From the NCBI GenBank assembly GCA_003194525.1, contig NBIV01000055.1:186001-250000 (forward strand): a DNA stretch of 64,000 nucleotides, read 5' to 3'. Positions 1-11,205 of the stretch are shown here, piece after piece; position 1 is the stretch's first letter, and each line of letters opens with the position of its first letter. Source of the stretch: Gracilariopsis chorda. Taxonomy: Eukaryota; Rhodophyta; Florideophyceae; Gracilariales; Gracilariaceae. The notes below the pieces were generated by a model. That model was not told where the DNA came from, ran no database searches, and saw nothing but the letters and a program-made list of their open reading frames with translations. Made by a program: the position numbers and the translations under genes.

Positions 1-900
1 TGCTAAAAGTCATGACGTGTGCATCGTTGTATCTTCTATTGATCGTTATGAGAGGGAAACCAAATGTGGTCGAGATAGCTTTGAAGTCAATGATTATGCT
101 TGGGACGAAATTGTATCTGTGTGGTATAATGGCCGAAAGCAGTCTTAATCGGATGCAAGAACCCGATGGGAAAACGATGTGGCAAACTTGGCAAGAGCCA
201 CGTGTGGGAATATCGTGCAGAACAGGAATGTGCTGCTATTGGATGAGGTTCCGATATGTTCGTAGACTGGTACAAAATATTTTATTATTAGTAGAGTAGA
301 TAAGATGGTGCATGGCACACCGCTGGGCTCCTGGGGAATGGTGGGCTGCCTAGAGAGTTTCTGTGGCTCACCCCGTGATTCTACCTAGCTCAAGCGGACA
401 GCCCCTCAGCTTTCAATAAAGCGAGACGCCAACCCACCAAGACTAGTATCTTGTTCTAGTTGGCGACAAAGACTGACCACTAGCCTGTTCTACTATCCAT
501 CATGGTAAATCAATAACAGTGAACGACCTCCAACGCTGTACGCATGCTCCCTGACCACGCTTGACGCAGTTGCCCGTCCGGGCCCGCGACCAATCGACCG
601 TTGTCTCCTGACTTCGACCGTTCGGAACATCGAGCCCGTCCTCCGCCTGGGCTTTCTACAAAAATTTTCGACTGACCGCTGAAGTAAGTCCGAGCTGTCA
701 GCACCTTACAATAAGCATTACGAGTCCCCGTTATCTGGCATAATCATTGAGCTATTCGGCATATGCCCAAGACGCAAAATCCATTCTTCCCTCCGACTCT
801 ACTCTGAGGAAGACCCTATTGTCATTTTTCGCATCACGAATGCCCATTTGCACTTTACAGAGCAGCAGAAAATCGTTTTGCTGCGGTGTCTGAACATTGG
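1..900. other. No supported gene at left edge
   Basis: Several short open frames occur on both strands but none shows a recognisable domain. Around 290-480 the sequence has a polyadenylation-type AATAAA (about 415-420) followed by a C/A-rich tail, which is reminiscent of an LTR end. I found no second copy in the window, so I do not call one. Confidence 0.3.
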
Positions 901-919
901 ATGTGTAGAAAAGCCTATT

Positions 920-3020
920 TCACAAGGCTTTCGTGTTCATAGGGATATTGTTTTTCTTTTCCAATAAACCAACAATATCTTTGAGCTGTATGTGCAGCTC
1001 TGCTTTCATTTCGGAAGTTTCTTCTTGATGCTTTGGTGACGAATGAGTTATCATGTTCTTCAATTTTACACCATGAGTATGGCACCAATGTTTTATTTCG
1101 GAGAGATAAATTTTAACCATTGCGTCACATCTATCTCGTCTCAAAACACCAATTCTTGTTCTTATGACGCAAAGAAAAGGACACTTTGGGTCCCTTTTGT
1201 TCTCTACTCATCTCGGGTATACCTTCTCCAGACCCCTCTCTCCCTCAACAACGCGACCATCAACTGTATTACTGCATACACTGTTCTAATGACTGGCGTT
1301 CCTATCCCGAAGAATTGGCTTACCGTAGCCAGAGTCTCAGACAAAAATATCACACCCAAAACAGTCGCTGATAAACTGAATGTCTTTCAGCACGCGTAGA
1401 ACTCCAGCTTTCTCCTGAACTGTAGATAAAAAACGACTGAAAATCCTGGCAGAAAAGTGTTTCGTTGTCAGCAGTATCTACAAAATCTTCACGCTCTGCT
1501 GTGCCGTCGTTTTGTCCGAATTCTCTGTGCCATTTGTTCCGATTTCTTCATTAAAGGGGTAAAACGAATTAGAAAACTCTTTAAGCTTTACGGAGACTTC
1601 CTGATTTTCAATTGGTTCCAGTGATTCCTCCACGATAGATACAAAACATGGCATTATTGAGGTTGGCATCATCCAATCCTCATCCTCTCTTCCAAATGAT
1701 ATGGTCATCTTCCCAATACTTGAAGCAAGTGACGCTATCGTTCCCATTACTCTCATAATAGAAGGTATGAGTGTACTTTCCAACATATGTCGAGGTAGAG
1801 AGAAGCCATACACATTCTTTTCTTGGTTTGATAAATTCAAACTGCTGCGGATGGATCCCACTACAACATTGTACATCTCAATCCACAGAGCATCAGATGT
1901 TGGCACCCTTACATGGCTATGAGAACCAAAATACGACATACACAACTCCTTCGATGGTATTTGCAGCTTTGCGATAGTACAGGTCTGACAAGACATTAGA
2001 ACTTTGTGTCTTATGCGTCAAAATCGAGCAGTGACTGTATTGTCTGCCGAACAAAGCTCCTAGACATTGCACGAAATCGATGGCCTCCATAATTCTGCCC
2101 AGCAACGCAGAGCTTGTTAGTGACGGAAGGCACATCTGAAACCTCCTCGCAGCGATCATCAAAGCTCGTCTGAGAATGAAAAGTTTGCTTCACTTCTATG
2201 GAGGTTTGTAAGTCAACGTTTCTGGATTTTCGGCCATATTCGCTGAACGTTGCTGCAGAAGATATTAGTTCTTCGATACTATCCCTAACAGCAAATGTAG
2301 TTTCAACAAACCTGTTACGTTTGTGATGATGGAACGCCGACGACATCTTCTTAGATTCTCTGCTGTACCAAGTACCTCCATAGTTCGAAACCATTCTCAG
2401 TTTTCCCGTACGCTGTTGTTGTTTATCTGCTGAAGATAAAGACTTTTTTGCCTTCTGGCAATCCACTGAACACAAAATCCTGCACTGTGGACTCTGCTCT
2501 TGGTCGGGAATCGTTTGGGTCATTTCCTGAATCAGCTTTTATGGCGAAACACTCCTCAAGATTCTTCCGTCTCTGCATAAGACGATCTTTCCAGCTCTCA
2601 TATTGAAAAACAGCCACGTCTCATTCAGAGACGTTGCCACTACATTTCTTCTCTGATGCAAGGATTATGTCATTAAATAATGCTTCGCAGATGTCTACCT
2701 GTAAAGATTGGTGTGTTTGTTGTCGTACCAATCTTCAAAAGTGTGAGTCGGTAATTGATCGACGCTAGCACCAAATCTAGTAGACCTGGGTATGACGTAG
2801 GCATCGTAGCTGTGCGAATCTTTCCAACTCATAAAGCCTACAGTACCCAACAGTTAGTTCTGCTTGGAGGTCTTCCACTCTACTTTAGAGCTTGGAAAGA
2901 TATGGTCAAACGCGCTCTAGAAGAATGCCATGACATATTGATGACATTTCTATCCAAGGCTATCACCGAAAAACCCGGTTCCCTCCTCCACATTTTTCAG
3001 TGATTTCAAATGCCTCTTTA
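920..3020 (-). pseudogene. Eroded minus-strand coding region, family not recognised
   Basis: On the minus strand a series of protein-like stretches follows one another in changing frames: about 3000-2640, 2617-2423, 2523-2011, 1996-1478 and 1144-920. The composition is that of a normal soluble protein (mixed charged and aromatic residues, Ser-rich linkers), not random DNA. Near 2770-2700 a stretch reads THTFEDWYDNKHTN, and near 2620 one reads FQYESWKDRLMQRRKNLEE; both look like real folded protein. The overlapping plus-strand frames look like shadows. Stops and frame changes between the blocks argue for a pseudogene of about 650 codons. Short introns could explain some of the breaks, so a living multi-exon gene is not excluded. 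I recognise no family and give no function. Confidence 0.3.
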
Positions 3021-5491
3021 CCACAAAAAACTTCCAATAGTTTCCTCTGATATTCAAGGGAGTAAATATCGTAGAGATTTTTAAGTTCCCTTCATACTGG
3101 CACAGTTCAAACGAGCGTCGAAGGCTTTCCAGGTGCTCAACGTTTTACTATTTGAGGTCTTTTGTAGAATAGAAAGATTTTGCCACTGCCATAAGATGCG
3201 TTCCGGTACTACCACTGCAAAGAACGACTCCAGGGAGAGACTTTATGTCTCCGATACCTGCTGTGATGAAAGATTTGCATATATATTCTCCAGAATGGTA
3301 GTTTCAGATGAATTTGACAAAGATGATTGCGATCGTTAATTATAGGCCTCAATACGAACTTTTATACGAGACAGAACTGCTCCTTTTCAACTTCGTTCTC
3401 TTCATCGAACTCCAGGCCAACATTTAGCTGTAGTCCTGTGAAAAAGTCTTGAACATCACCTATCTCAGTGGTAGTTAGGGTATCTTCATTGCTGACCGAA
3501 CGCATTTTAGTTGTATGTTATGAAATATAACAAAATCAAAGAGAGATGTAGAGCATGTTAAACCCTTTAGGTACCCTAAAGTAGGGAAATGGTGTAACGC
3601 AGCAACGTGAAACCTTAAGCTAAAAGATAAAGATATAGATTGCACCCGAATTAAGTTTGTTTCTCGTTGGAATCCAACACAATTAAAGAAACCTGCAGCT
3701 CAGCGCATCAAAATAAAAGAGACTTCCGGATGTGAATGCAAGCACTCGAGCGACTTAAATGCGAAAACCAAACCCGCTAGCGAGGCAAGGGCAATTGGAG
3801 AGACGCAGAGCAGCGCAGCAAACTAAGAACACCCAGCCTTCGAAGAGCGACCGAACAAAACCTTTTAGAAAGTCAGACCGATTCCTCACTAGAAGCACGA
3901 AATAAAACCAAAACACGATACCGCAAATTTAGAGCCACACGTTACAACCGATAAAAAACCCTTTCCATCCACCAGTGGTGCAGAGCGTGTCGACGCGGAA
4001 CCAAAACTTGCGCTATGATGCAAATGTTCGACCGGTGAGCGCGTTGACACAAACAATAGAGCGCACAGCGACTGGAATGCGCGCAGAATGTGCGAGGGAT
4101 TGGGCAGAAACGTTCCAGAGCAAAACGAAGGAGCAGGGAGCGGATGATGTGCTGATGGGGGTAACCATATGAGATGAGGTGAGATAAGACGAAATCTGAC
4201 CACGCATGGTACGAAGTGCGCCTACGGCGTACTGCCAGATATGGGCGCTGCGCTGGATTACTAAGCACAGGGTAAATCATGTGCGATTTGGATTCCAAAG
4301 CGCATAGCTGTAGTTAGCTATGTGTGTTTGGCTATGCTGTGTGCTTAAATTCGTGACGTAGTGAGCTCGTACGGTTGATTGGCTGCCTGAAAATCAGCCT
4401 TGTTGGGCTCTGGAGGCGGTCGCCTCGGCAGTACCAATCGCTGAACGACAGTGAACTCCTGAAGCTCATTGGGTAAAATCGTACTTTGTTTACTGCATTT
4501 AGATACAGCCCTACCCTGGAGATAGCTATAGACAGGGTAATGAGCTGTACAATCTCTAACGCGCTGAAACACCACAATATGGTTTGTTCGCCGAACTTGA
4601 CGGTACTCTTATGAGCACCACCTGCTATGAAAACCCATAGCCCTGCGTTTATCTAGCTGAACAACTGTATCCAAATATCAGGCTGTAAAGATATGAGCGT
4701 CAGGTTGCAAGATTTCACGAAACTGGGCGACAACAGCTCTTTTGGTGCCTGTGCCCTTCGTTGCCGAAGAGTGGATCGGAAATAGATTTTTAGCTCTGGA
4801 GTACAAACAAATGAGTGCAATGCCAAAAAATAATGGAACAGAAAATATTAATAGCAGCGGGAGCACTGCAGTGACAGGCGCAAGAAATGCACGGCCCTGG
4901 CTAAAGCAAGGCAGAAACAGATGATGACAAAAGCGTGTACAGAACAGTGCCCCACTAATGCCAGTAGAGAAGAGCCACGGTGACCACAGATGCGCAACTA
5001 AACCCTTCGGCGTAGCGCAATATAGATACGAACGTCTTCACCAAGCACGCACAACCAAGACCTTAGGTCTAGTGCTTGGGGCAAACTTGGTAACGTGCCC
5101 GAACAACACTTAAGGTCTGGCAGACGCTATGTAGTTGTAATGAATACGGCGGCTGGTCTAGTAACAGACCGAGACAGCCGAGTCTCTTACGATGTGCAGG
5201 AGATCAAGTTGCACAGTTATGGATGGAAAGTGGGCTAGAATAGTGTTGGAAGCAAGGAGGAGCGGACAGCTCTAAGCGAAGGTGGGGGAACCCCAACGCG
5301 AGGAGAAGTGGTCTGGCCTGAGGTTGCGTGGAGGCTGCCAAGCTTTGGCTGTTATAGAATTGTTCTATATGCATACCTCTATTAGGTCTAAGAAATGACT
5401 CATGATAACCTGTCATGGACACATCTCTGCCATAGCAAACCAGCTCCGCAAAGGTACTGTCCTTCTTAAGGTATTTTTGTGTGTATAGAAT

Positions 5492-5511
5492 ATCTGGTGA
5501 CGTCACCAGAT
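5492..5511. promoter_or_regulatory. 20-bp perfect palindrome with a TGACGTCA core
   Basis: The sequence ATCTGGTGACGTCACCAGAT is its own reverse complement over 20 bp. The centre, TGACGTCA, is the classic CRE/bZIP-type binding site. It lies 32 bp upstream of an ATG that opens a small 87-codon frame. A role as a transcription-factor site is inference. Confidence 0.4.
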
Positions 5512-5543
5512 GATTCCAGCAGCATCGTCACAACCACCACTTC

Positions 5544-5807
5544 ATGTCCAGGAGAGCTACCACCGCCACCATTCGCGACATGATTGATGATTCAAGCTCT
5601 TCAGGTGACCCTAATCCATACTGTGACCTTATAGAAATGGAAGCTGAACAAGATGATACTCCGTCGCTTTCGCTTCCATTGAACGTGCAGATGGCAGCCG
5701 AAACGGACTCGGACCGCGTTGAGGGCTTTGGATTTTCCTTTTCTCTACTTGGGAAATTAGAAGACGTCCTACGCGCCATAGCTAAAAAGGAAACAACGGT
5801 ACAGTAG
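5544..5807 (+). CDS. Small hypothetical protein, 87 aa
   Basis: An ATG-initiated frame of 87 codons. The product is acidic and Ser/Asp-rich in its first half (runs such as DDSSSSGDP near residues 14-22) and ends with a short amphipathic segment (GKLEDVLRAIAKKE). It has no signal peptide, membrane segment or recognised domain. The palindrome with a CRE core just upstream is the only contextual support. It could equally be a chance frame, since nothing else nearby looks like a gene. Confidence 0.2.
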   Translation: MSRRATTATIRDMIDDSSSSGDPNPYCDLIEMEAEQDDTPSLSLPLNVQMAAETDSDRVEGFGFSFSLLGKLEDVLRAIAKKETTVQ

Positions 5808-6770
5808 ACAGCTATAAATATCAATGATCTAATAGCTCAGGAGCTTACTCTTTATGTCTGTGGGCTTCTTCAAGGTTTGGGGATTTCGTCGAACTGCCAT
5901 CTTTTGAAAAGCATCGGTCCGATCTTATTCCTCTTGTCTGTGTTAGACACTCGTTTAGATGAATGAGCGTTCATACTTGCTGACTTCTTTGTCTCTCTTT
6001 TCTTTTAGTAAGTAAACAGCAGCCGCAGCAGGTAGACGCGCTCGCAGCGTGATTGTCAAGACACACGTAAAAGGATGCAGAAGAGCAAGAAAAGCTCGAA
6101 CCGGGAGAGCAAACTGGAAAGCAAGCAAGTGGAACGTTTCAATTCTCATTATAGTACGGAAACTTGGGCGCACTTCCCTGTCGCACCGAACGCACGGCCG
6201 AATCAAACAATGAGGTCTTCTTTGCATTATGCTGCGTCGACATAATGTTGAGGCCTTGCGGCATTGGGCGTGGCACAAAGGACGATAACAACGGGCATTT
6301 TCTATCACTACGAACCGGCGATTGCAATATCTGCAACGTCCAACCCACACAAACCGTTAGTAGACGCAGTTCGTCGCGGCTGGGCTGTGGGAGCGCCGGC
6401 CTGTATGTGGACGTGAGGGGCATGTTGGGGAGTGCTTGCGGGCGGACGCTGAGCTTTTCGGTCTCCTCGTCGGGGCAGGCGTTAACGGGCGTGAGATGCT
6501 GGCTGCTGTTGTGACGGGGAAGGGCGGCAAAAGGTGTTGATGCAGGAGAAGCGACGGCAATCTGTGCTGTCGCCGCGGGTATGATGGAGTCAGGGGCGGT
6601 GGTACAGTGCACGAAACGATAAAAAATACACCCTACTCTGCTTTCTTTCTTGCCATATACCAGACCATTCTAGCACTCCCAACCAGAAACCTAGGTAGTG
6701 AAAAGGTAGATATAAAAACCCCGGTCGCCTGTCGAACACGTACACTTGATCAGTACTTATAGCGACAAAA

Positions 6771-7989
6771 CAGTTATAAATACACGAAACAACAATAAAT
6801 ACACTTTACTTTACGTGCATCTACGCGTACCTCAGTACTCATTAGCACCCTACTTCTTATCCATAACAGCAAGGAGCCTTCTCGGTATAGACCTGTACAG
6901 CTGTTGAAGGTAATCTATAGCTCTATTGTCCCATTCCGCAGTTATAGCGTCATTAACATCAGTTACATTATTGTACTGCTTTATACGTGCATAAAAATGC
7001 CTAGCCATAAGTCCACACACATTCTCAATAATGTTCAAATCCGGAAACTTTGCAGGCCATGATATAACGCATTTATTCTTAGTACGCAGCCAGTTTCTTG
7101 TGTCGATGGAGGTATGTATGGAAGCATTAGCTTGTTGAAAGTGCCAAGTCCGTTCTTCACTGAAGACACCACCTATCCAATGTAGTAGATTAGACTCTAG
7201 TCCCTCACAGTACTTTGTAGAATTCTGACTTCCAGTAAAAAAACCAAAGGACAGACTCCATAGAAAGATATTACTCATATCATCACCAAATGTTCTCCAT
7301 TTTGACGCTTAGAAAATCGTTGAGATTCCTTTCGAATATCATGCCACTAGTATGCCAATTCATCCGGTTTATCTAGATTAAACTCCATCTCATAGCTGAA
7401 AATTTACTTACACCAGAAATAGTCCCCAAGAGATATATTACGACTTGCGTATTCTACGCGTGCAGTTTTATGCTTGTGAGCAATTAATGGACCTGGTTCC
7501 ATTTTGCGATATTGGAGATGTCCATGTTGAGATAGTAGTTGCTGAAATCTTTGCACCCCAATGGGTAAATTAAGCCAAGGTTTTACTTGAGAAGCAGATT
7601 GAATGCATTTGGAGGCTTCCCGTAGTAGTTCTTTTTTATGTTGCGCTGACACCTTGGACTTTGTCCTGACGTTTATATGCGGTTTATATGTCGTTTGGCG
7701 TTTCACTGCTGATTGTAGTGCTTCTGAAAAGCGGTTGATAGTGTCAGCAATTTGTCGAAGAGGCATTCCTTCATGTCTCAGGGCATGAATCTGGCCGAGT
7801 TTGAACTCAGAAAGACGAGGGCCTTTAGCCATGTTCGGTTTAGCAAAAGACTGAGCAAAAGTCGTCAAGATGTGGCAAAGAACTGTATTCTTTGATGATG
7901 GAAAGTATCTAGGAAACGCCTGGGGTGGTTTGAATATGGCGCGGTTTTTGTGGAAGTGTATTTAGTTTTGTATCGTGTATTTATAACTG
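6771..7989 (-). mobile_element. Tc1/mariner-type DNA transposon, about 1.2 kb, inactive
   Basis: The element is bounded by inverted repeats of about 36 bp: 6771-6806 (starting CAGTTATAAATACACGA) and 7954-7989 (the same motif on the other strand, a few mismatches). A TA dinucleotide lies just outside each repeat, as expected for the TA target of this superfamily, although its exact register is uncertain. The transposase lies between the ends on the minus strand. The size of 1.2 kb is typical for Tc1/mariner. Divergence of the ends and the interrupted transposase show that it is an old copy. Confidence 0.8.
6850..7832 (-). pseudogene. Tc1/mariner transposase pseudogene
   Basis: The natural start is the ATG at 7832 (MAKGPRLSEFKLGQI), the usual opening of a Tc1 transposase; the frame runs further upstream only from a non-ATG codon. 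The N-terminal part holds the helix-turn-helix (LSEFKLGQIHALRHEG). The DDE/D core follows: the first catalytic block, normally FSDE, reads FSYE; the second, normally QQDNAPIHTS, reads QQANASIHTS; the third, WPAKFPDLNIIEN, keeps its Asp. In-frame stops split the core near 7402, 7350, 7266 and 7210. With two of three catalytic acidic residues replaced, it cannot be an active transposase. Length and gene order otherwise match the family (about 330 aa). Confidence 0.8.
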
Positions 7990-8427
7990 TTCGTAGGGTG
8001 TAGAGAAGTTTTTTATATGGGTAAAGTCACATTGTGCATGGTGCAAATTTGTGAGTTACATGGTTCGTTTAGGAGTAAATAGCCTCTACATTTGCCAAGG
8101 CTACATGGCCTAAAACGGAGAGAAAGATGAAAAGTCTTTAAGAGTGCTGCGTGTATTTAATGTTGTTCCGCGGACTGTAGGAGCAACGAGAGGGGGAATG
8201 GGAGGATCCAAGAAATCACAATTTTACAGTTTCACAAACATGGAACGAATCAGAGTGGCTAGAAACGCTCGTCTTGGTGCCTGAAAGTGTGGAAACTGTG
8301 ACCCCAAGCACATACCCGCCACACTTTCGCAATTGCTGTATGGTGCAATGGGAAGCAAGATTTGAGTAAGAAAACAAGCACTCCTTTTCTCTTTACGCGT
8401 AAATGATCATCGACTGACTCTAATGTG
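7990..8427. other. Spacer between Tc1 element and Harbinger-type gene
   Basis: About 440 bp with no recognisable gene or transposon end. It would hold the promoter of the downstream DDE nuclease gene. I see no clear TATA box. Confidence 0.3.
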
Positions 8428-9621
8428 ATGAGTTCTGCTTTTCTCAAAGCTCACATGGATTCAGACGTAGAGCTTATTCTCATCCTTGCCGTTGCAATAA
8501 CCAACATTCTCTTTGTACTACAGCAATCTCGACCGTCGTACAACAAAGCGTGCGGAGTATTAAAGTACACTAGACATGGCATACAATACCCCCTTTGCCA
8601 GGAAACGTCATGGCAATGTCTTCTGAAAAACGGTGATGACTCTCAGTTTGTTGTGGCGCTATCGGTGCCTCGATTCTTATTCTTTGGTGAACCTCTTCCA
8701 TGGTTGGACAAACGAAGATGGGAAGAGCACAATGGTTCTCCATTTCACCATACTACTTCTTCCCGTGGTCGAAGGCCTCTCCTCAACTCAGAGGACTTGT
8801 TGGGGCTTGCAATTTCGTACATACGAACGAAAGATGTGATGTACGAACTATGCCGAGCTTTTGGAATCACGCCAAGTTCACTATCGGAATGGTTAGATTA
8901 TTCGTTGGAGATTCTGTGGGATGTGATGAGAGACCCAAGCTACGAGGCGTTTCGAATCTTATGGCCAAATGTCGCCGAAATGGAAGAATCAACACAGCTA
9001 TTGCAGAAGTATCGATCGTATGGGTATGCACTGTGGGGATTGTTCGGTGTGACAGACGGAGCGCGCTTCAAATGTGTTAGTTTTGACGATATGGATGCGC
9101 AGAATGCGTATTTTCAAGCTTTCACGCAGCAAGTTCAGGTAACGAACCTTCTTGTGTGGAAAGTCAAGGGCGAGATAATCCACGCTGCGTTAAACGTTCC
9201 GGGAAGTTGGCATGATAGTAACCTCGCCTACGTTTCAGGACTGTATTGGCCATCTCTAAAAGACGATACGATCACATCTCCTGGTTATGCTATTCTGGGT
9301 GATAGCGCCTTTGTCAACAATACACGGGTGACAAATGGGAAGGTTCTGCGAGCACGAAAGCTCAATGAGATGAAGACTATTCCCAAGTCCGACGAGTGCG
9401 CCGCAATTGAGTTGTTGCATCAACGGTTATATCCGAGCGAGCGGCAGAGTGCAGAGTGGCGAGTTCGGGGGTTGCGTGCACCGTTTCGCCACTTGAGTAC
9501 AACACTTCTATCCAACTCGCATAAACGAGGCAAACTGCTCAGCGTGGCCTGTCACCTTTCTAACTGTCGCACAAGAAAGGTTGGATACAATCAAATAGGG
9601 ACTGTGTATGGCTCCTTCTGA
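8428..9621 (+). CDS. PIF/Harbinger-type DDE endonuclease, intact 397-aa frame
   Basis: I take the ATG at 8428 as start. The protein has the DDE_Tnp_4 (HARBI1-like) layout: an N-terminal helical region (residues 1-190, with a helix-turn-helix-like DLLGLAISYIRTKDVMYE then a LCRAFGITPSSLSEWL stretch), the first catalytic Asp in FGVTDGARF (about residue 211), the second in PGSWHDSNLA (about 270), a GDSAF motif, and the catalytic Glu in SAEWRVRGL (about 350). The C-terminus ends with a normal family tail (NQIGTVY). No stop or frameshift is seen, unlike the other transposons here. I found no inverted ends and no companion Myb-like gene beside it, so it is either a recently immobilised copy or a gene kept by the host. 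Domestication is inference. Confidence 0.75.
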   Translation: MSSAFLKAHMDSDVELILILAVAITNILFVLQQSRPSYNKACGVLKYTRHGIQYPLCQETSWQCLLKNGDDSQFVVALSVPRFLFFGEPLPWLDKRRWEEHNGSPFHHTTSSRGRRPLLNSEDLLGLAISYIRTKDVMYELCRAFGITPSSLSEWLDYSLEILWDVMRDPSYEAFRILWPNVAEMEESTQLLQKYRSYGYALWGLFGVTDGARFKCVSFDDMDAQNAYFQAFTQQVQVTNLLVWKVKGEIIHAALNVPGSWHDSNLAYVSGLYWPSLKDDTITSPGYAILGDSAFVNNTRVTNGKVLRARKLNEMKTIPKSDECAAIELLHQRLYPSERQSAEWRVRGLRAPFRHLSTTLLSNSHKRGKLLSVACHLSNCRTRKVGYNQIGTVYGSF

Positions 9622-9789
9622 CGTGTATATGCTTGGAGTGGGCGTGCTGCACGAGGTGCAAATCATGCCGAACGCCAGAAAATTTGGACTGCGCTGGATA
9701 TGCGAACAAGGATAGCGAAGCAGTGGGGGCGGTATGTTTGTAGAGATATGAAAGAGGCTGCGAAAGCGTTAGGCGGGATTGCAGGGGAA

Positions 9790-10211
9790 TTAGCACGGTT
9801 CTGTAACGAGGCACCTGGCCGACTCCTTGAGCGCCAGCATGAAGTTGTGGTTGTCGGCGGTGAGGTATAGCGTAGAATGGCGGTCGAAAGGAAAGGTTTG
9901 CGTGACGAGGTGAATGGCCGAGGAGGCGTTTGCAGTGAAGATGATTTGTGATCCTGCTCATTGAAAAAGCGCAATACCGTTGTCTTGGCGCCATGAAAGG
10001 CGGCGGTGGCAGCTGAGAACGGCAGTGAGGCCAAATGCGGGATAGCATACACTTTGGAGGAAATATTTGATATGTGCTGTTCAGGGAGCGACTTTGGCAC
10101 GGAACATGCGCCGGTGTGGTTGAAATAGACGACGTTAGAGCGGTCAAGTTGTGAAAACTGCTTTCGACGCAGTCTAGAAAAGGCGGAAGTGTCGTTCATA
10201 GTGAACGGCAT
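9790..10211 (-). pseudogene. Molybdenum-cofactor-sulfurase-like N-terminal fragment (class V aminotransferase fold)
   Basis: From the ATG at 10211 the minus strand reads VYFNHTGACSVPKSL, which matches the opening of MOCOS/ABA3-type sulfurases and other class V aminotransferases (canonical YLDHAGA). A conserved small-residue helix follows (LASLPFSAATAAFHGAKTTVLRFF). After QDHK the homology continues in another frame (IIFTANASSAIHLVTQTF, then TADNHNFMLALKESAR), so there is one frameshift near 9955. The reading stops at 9790 after about 140 residues. The PLP-binding lysine, the rest of the aminotransferase domain and the C-terminal MOSC domain are absent. The first Asp of the motif is replaced by Asn. 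It is a truncated pseudogene; MOCOS fits better than plain cysteine desulfurase because of the first block, but the assignment is moderate. Confidence 0.6.
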
Positions 10212-11205
10212 CGGTTTGACAGCAGACAAAGAATGAGCGGGCAAACAGCGAGAAAGAAGAGACGAAGGGGCGTGAGCAGGGCGAAAGAGGGCGACGCTGG
10301 CGCAAGCATGGGAGAGCCATGGCTGCTTTAAGCACGTTGGGGCGAAGTGCAATGGCGCTAAAGAACAACAGCGGCCAAAGAGGACCCTCTGCGCAAATGG
10401 GCCATGTGTTTGCAGCACCCTCCCGACTTTGCACCAGATTGCAGCAAAAATTCGGTATCGCACGTCCCGTCACTTGCACAGCGTTTGCCGCCACGCAGAT
10501 TTAGCGCCACGCAGCGGACCAATCAGCGCCAGCCATGACATGGCGGCGTAATGCGCCCAAAACGCCACCTGCCATGCACGTCGAGACGAGACGGGACGCT
10601 CTGCTATTCACAACAAGTCACACACCTGATTGTACAGCCATCAGTATTTCGTCCTTTTTTTTCACCATGCCATTGAAGATGATGTGCCTCTTGATCTGCT
10701 CAGCGGCATGATGAACTGCAGCTCGGGCGTGATCACAAAACTCTGCGGCGACTCTTCCTTCTCTGCATCCTCAAACATCATGCTCATGATCATCAGTTCG
10801 TTGTTTGGGTCCAGCCACTGATTCAGCTCGTCTGCAAACACAAACGGTGGCATCCGCTCTTCCTCCAGCAGCAAAGAGAAGCAGAATAGCATCGTGCCAC
10901 AAATTTTTCCTCGCCGCTATTTGCGCACGCACTGATCGCCGTTAGCCCAACGTCCTCCCTATACGACACTAAGATCTGCAGCGCCATATCTCGAACTTTC
11001 TCCGATACCGCGTTGATCAACTCCAGATCCCCAGCGCACCCCAATGGATCTAAAAGGGTAGAACACTTCACCCTCATCTTCGCAATGCCCTTATTAAGCC
11101 AACTCAAACATTCCGCCTTATCATTTCACAATCGCTCGCGGTTCGATCCAAACCGCTTTCGCTGTTTCTCCACCTCGCGTCCAAGCGACTCAGTCTTTCA
11201 CTGTC
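10212..11205. other. Spacer with an unrecognised minus-strand coding remnant
   Basis: On the minus strand, frames at 11107-10823 and 10892-10662 carry protein-like helical sequence (for example VSEKVRDMALQILVSYRED, then PPFVFADELNQWLDPNNEL). They overlap in different frames and may be remains of one gene. I recognise no family. The rest of the stretch holds nothing I can support. Confidence 0.25.

Larger units (their letters stand above)
3021..6770. other. Intergenic stretch, mostly unassigned
   Basis: Only short unmatched frames are visible on either strand. No transposon ends, RNA genes or conserved domains were recognised. The exceptions, a 20-bp palindrome and one small open frame, are listed separately. 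Minus-strand frames around 6139-6612 are proline- and serine-rich, begin with a non-ATG codon and are not called. Confidence 0.4.

Noticed and set aside
290-480. Possible solo LTR at the left edge
   Set aside because: An AATAAA and a C/A-rich tail are present, but no second copy, target duplication or TG...CA ends could be shown.
6139-6612. 157-codon minus-strand frame as a gene
   Set aside because: It begins with a non-ATG codon, is low in conserved features and overlaps equally open frames on the other strand.
9560-10494. Long minus-strand frames over the region around 9.6-10.5 kb as one intact gene
   Set aside because: The recognisable MOCOS-like homology changes frame near 9955 and ends at 9790; the long frames beyond it show no conserved sequence.
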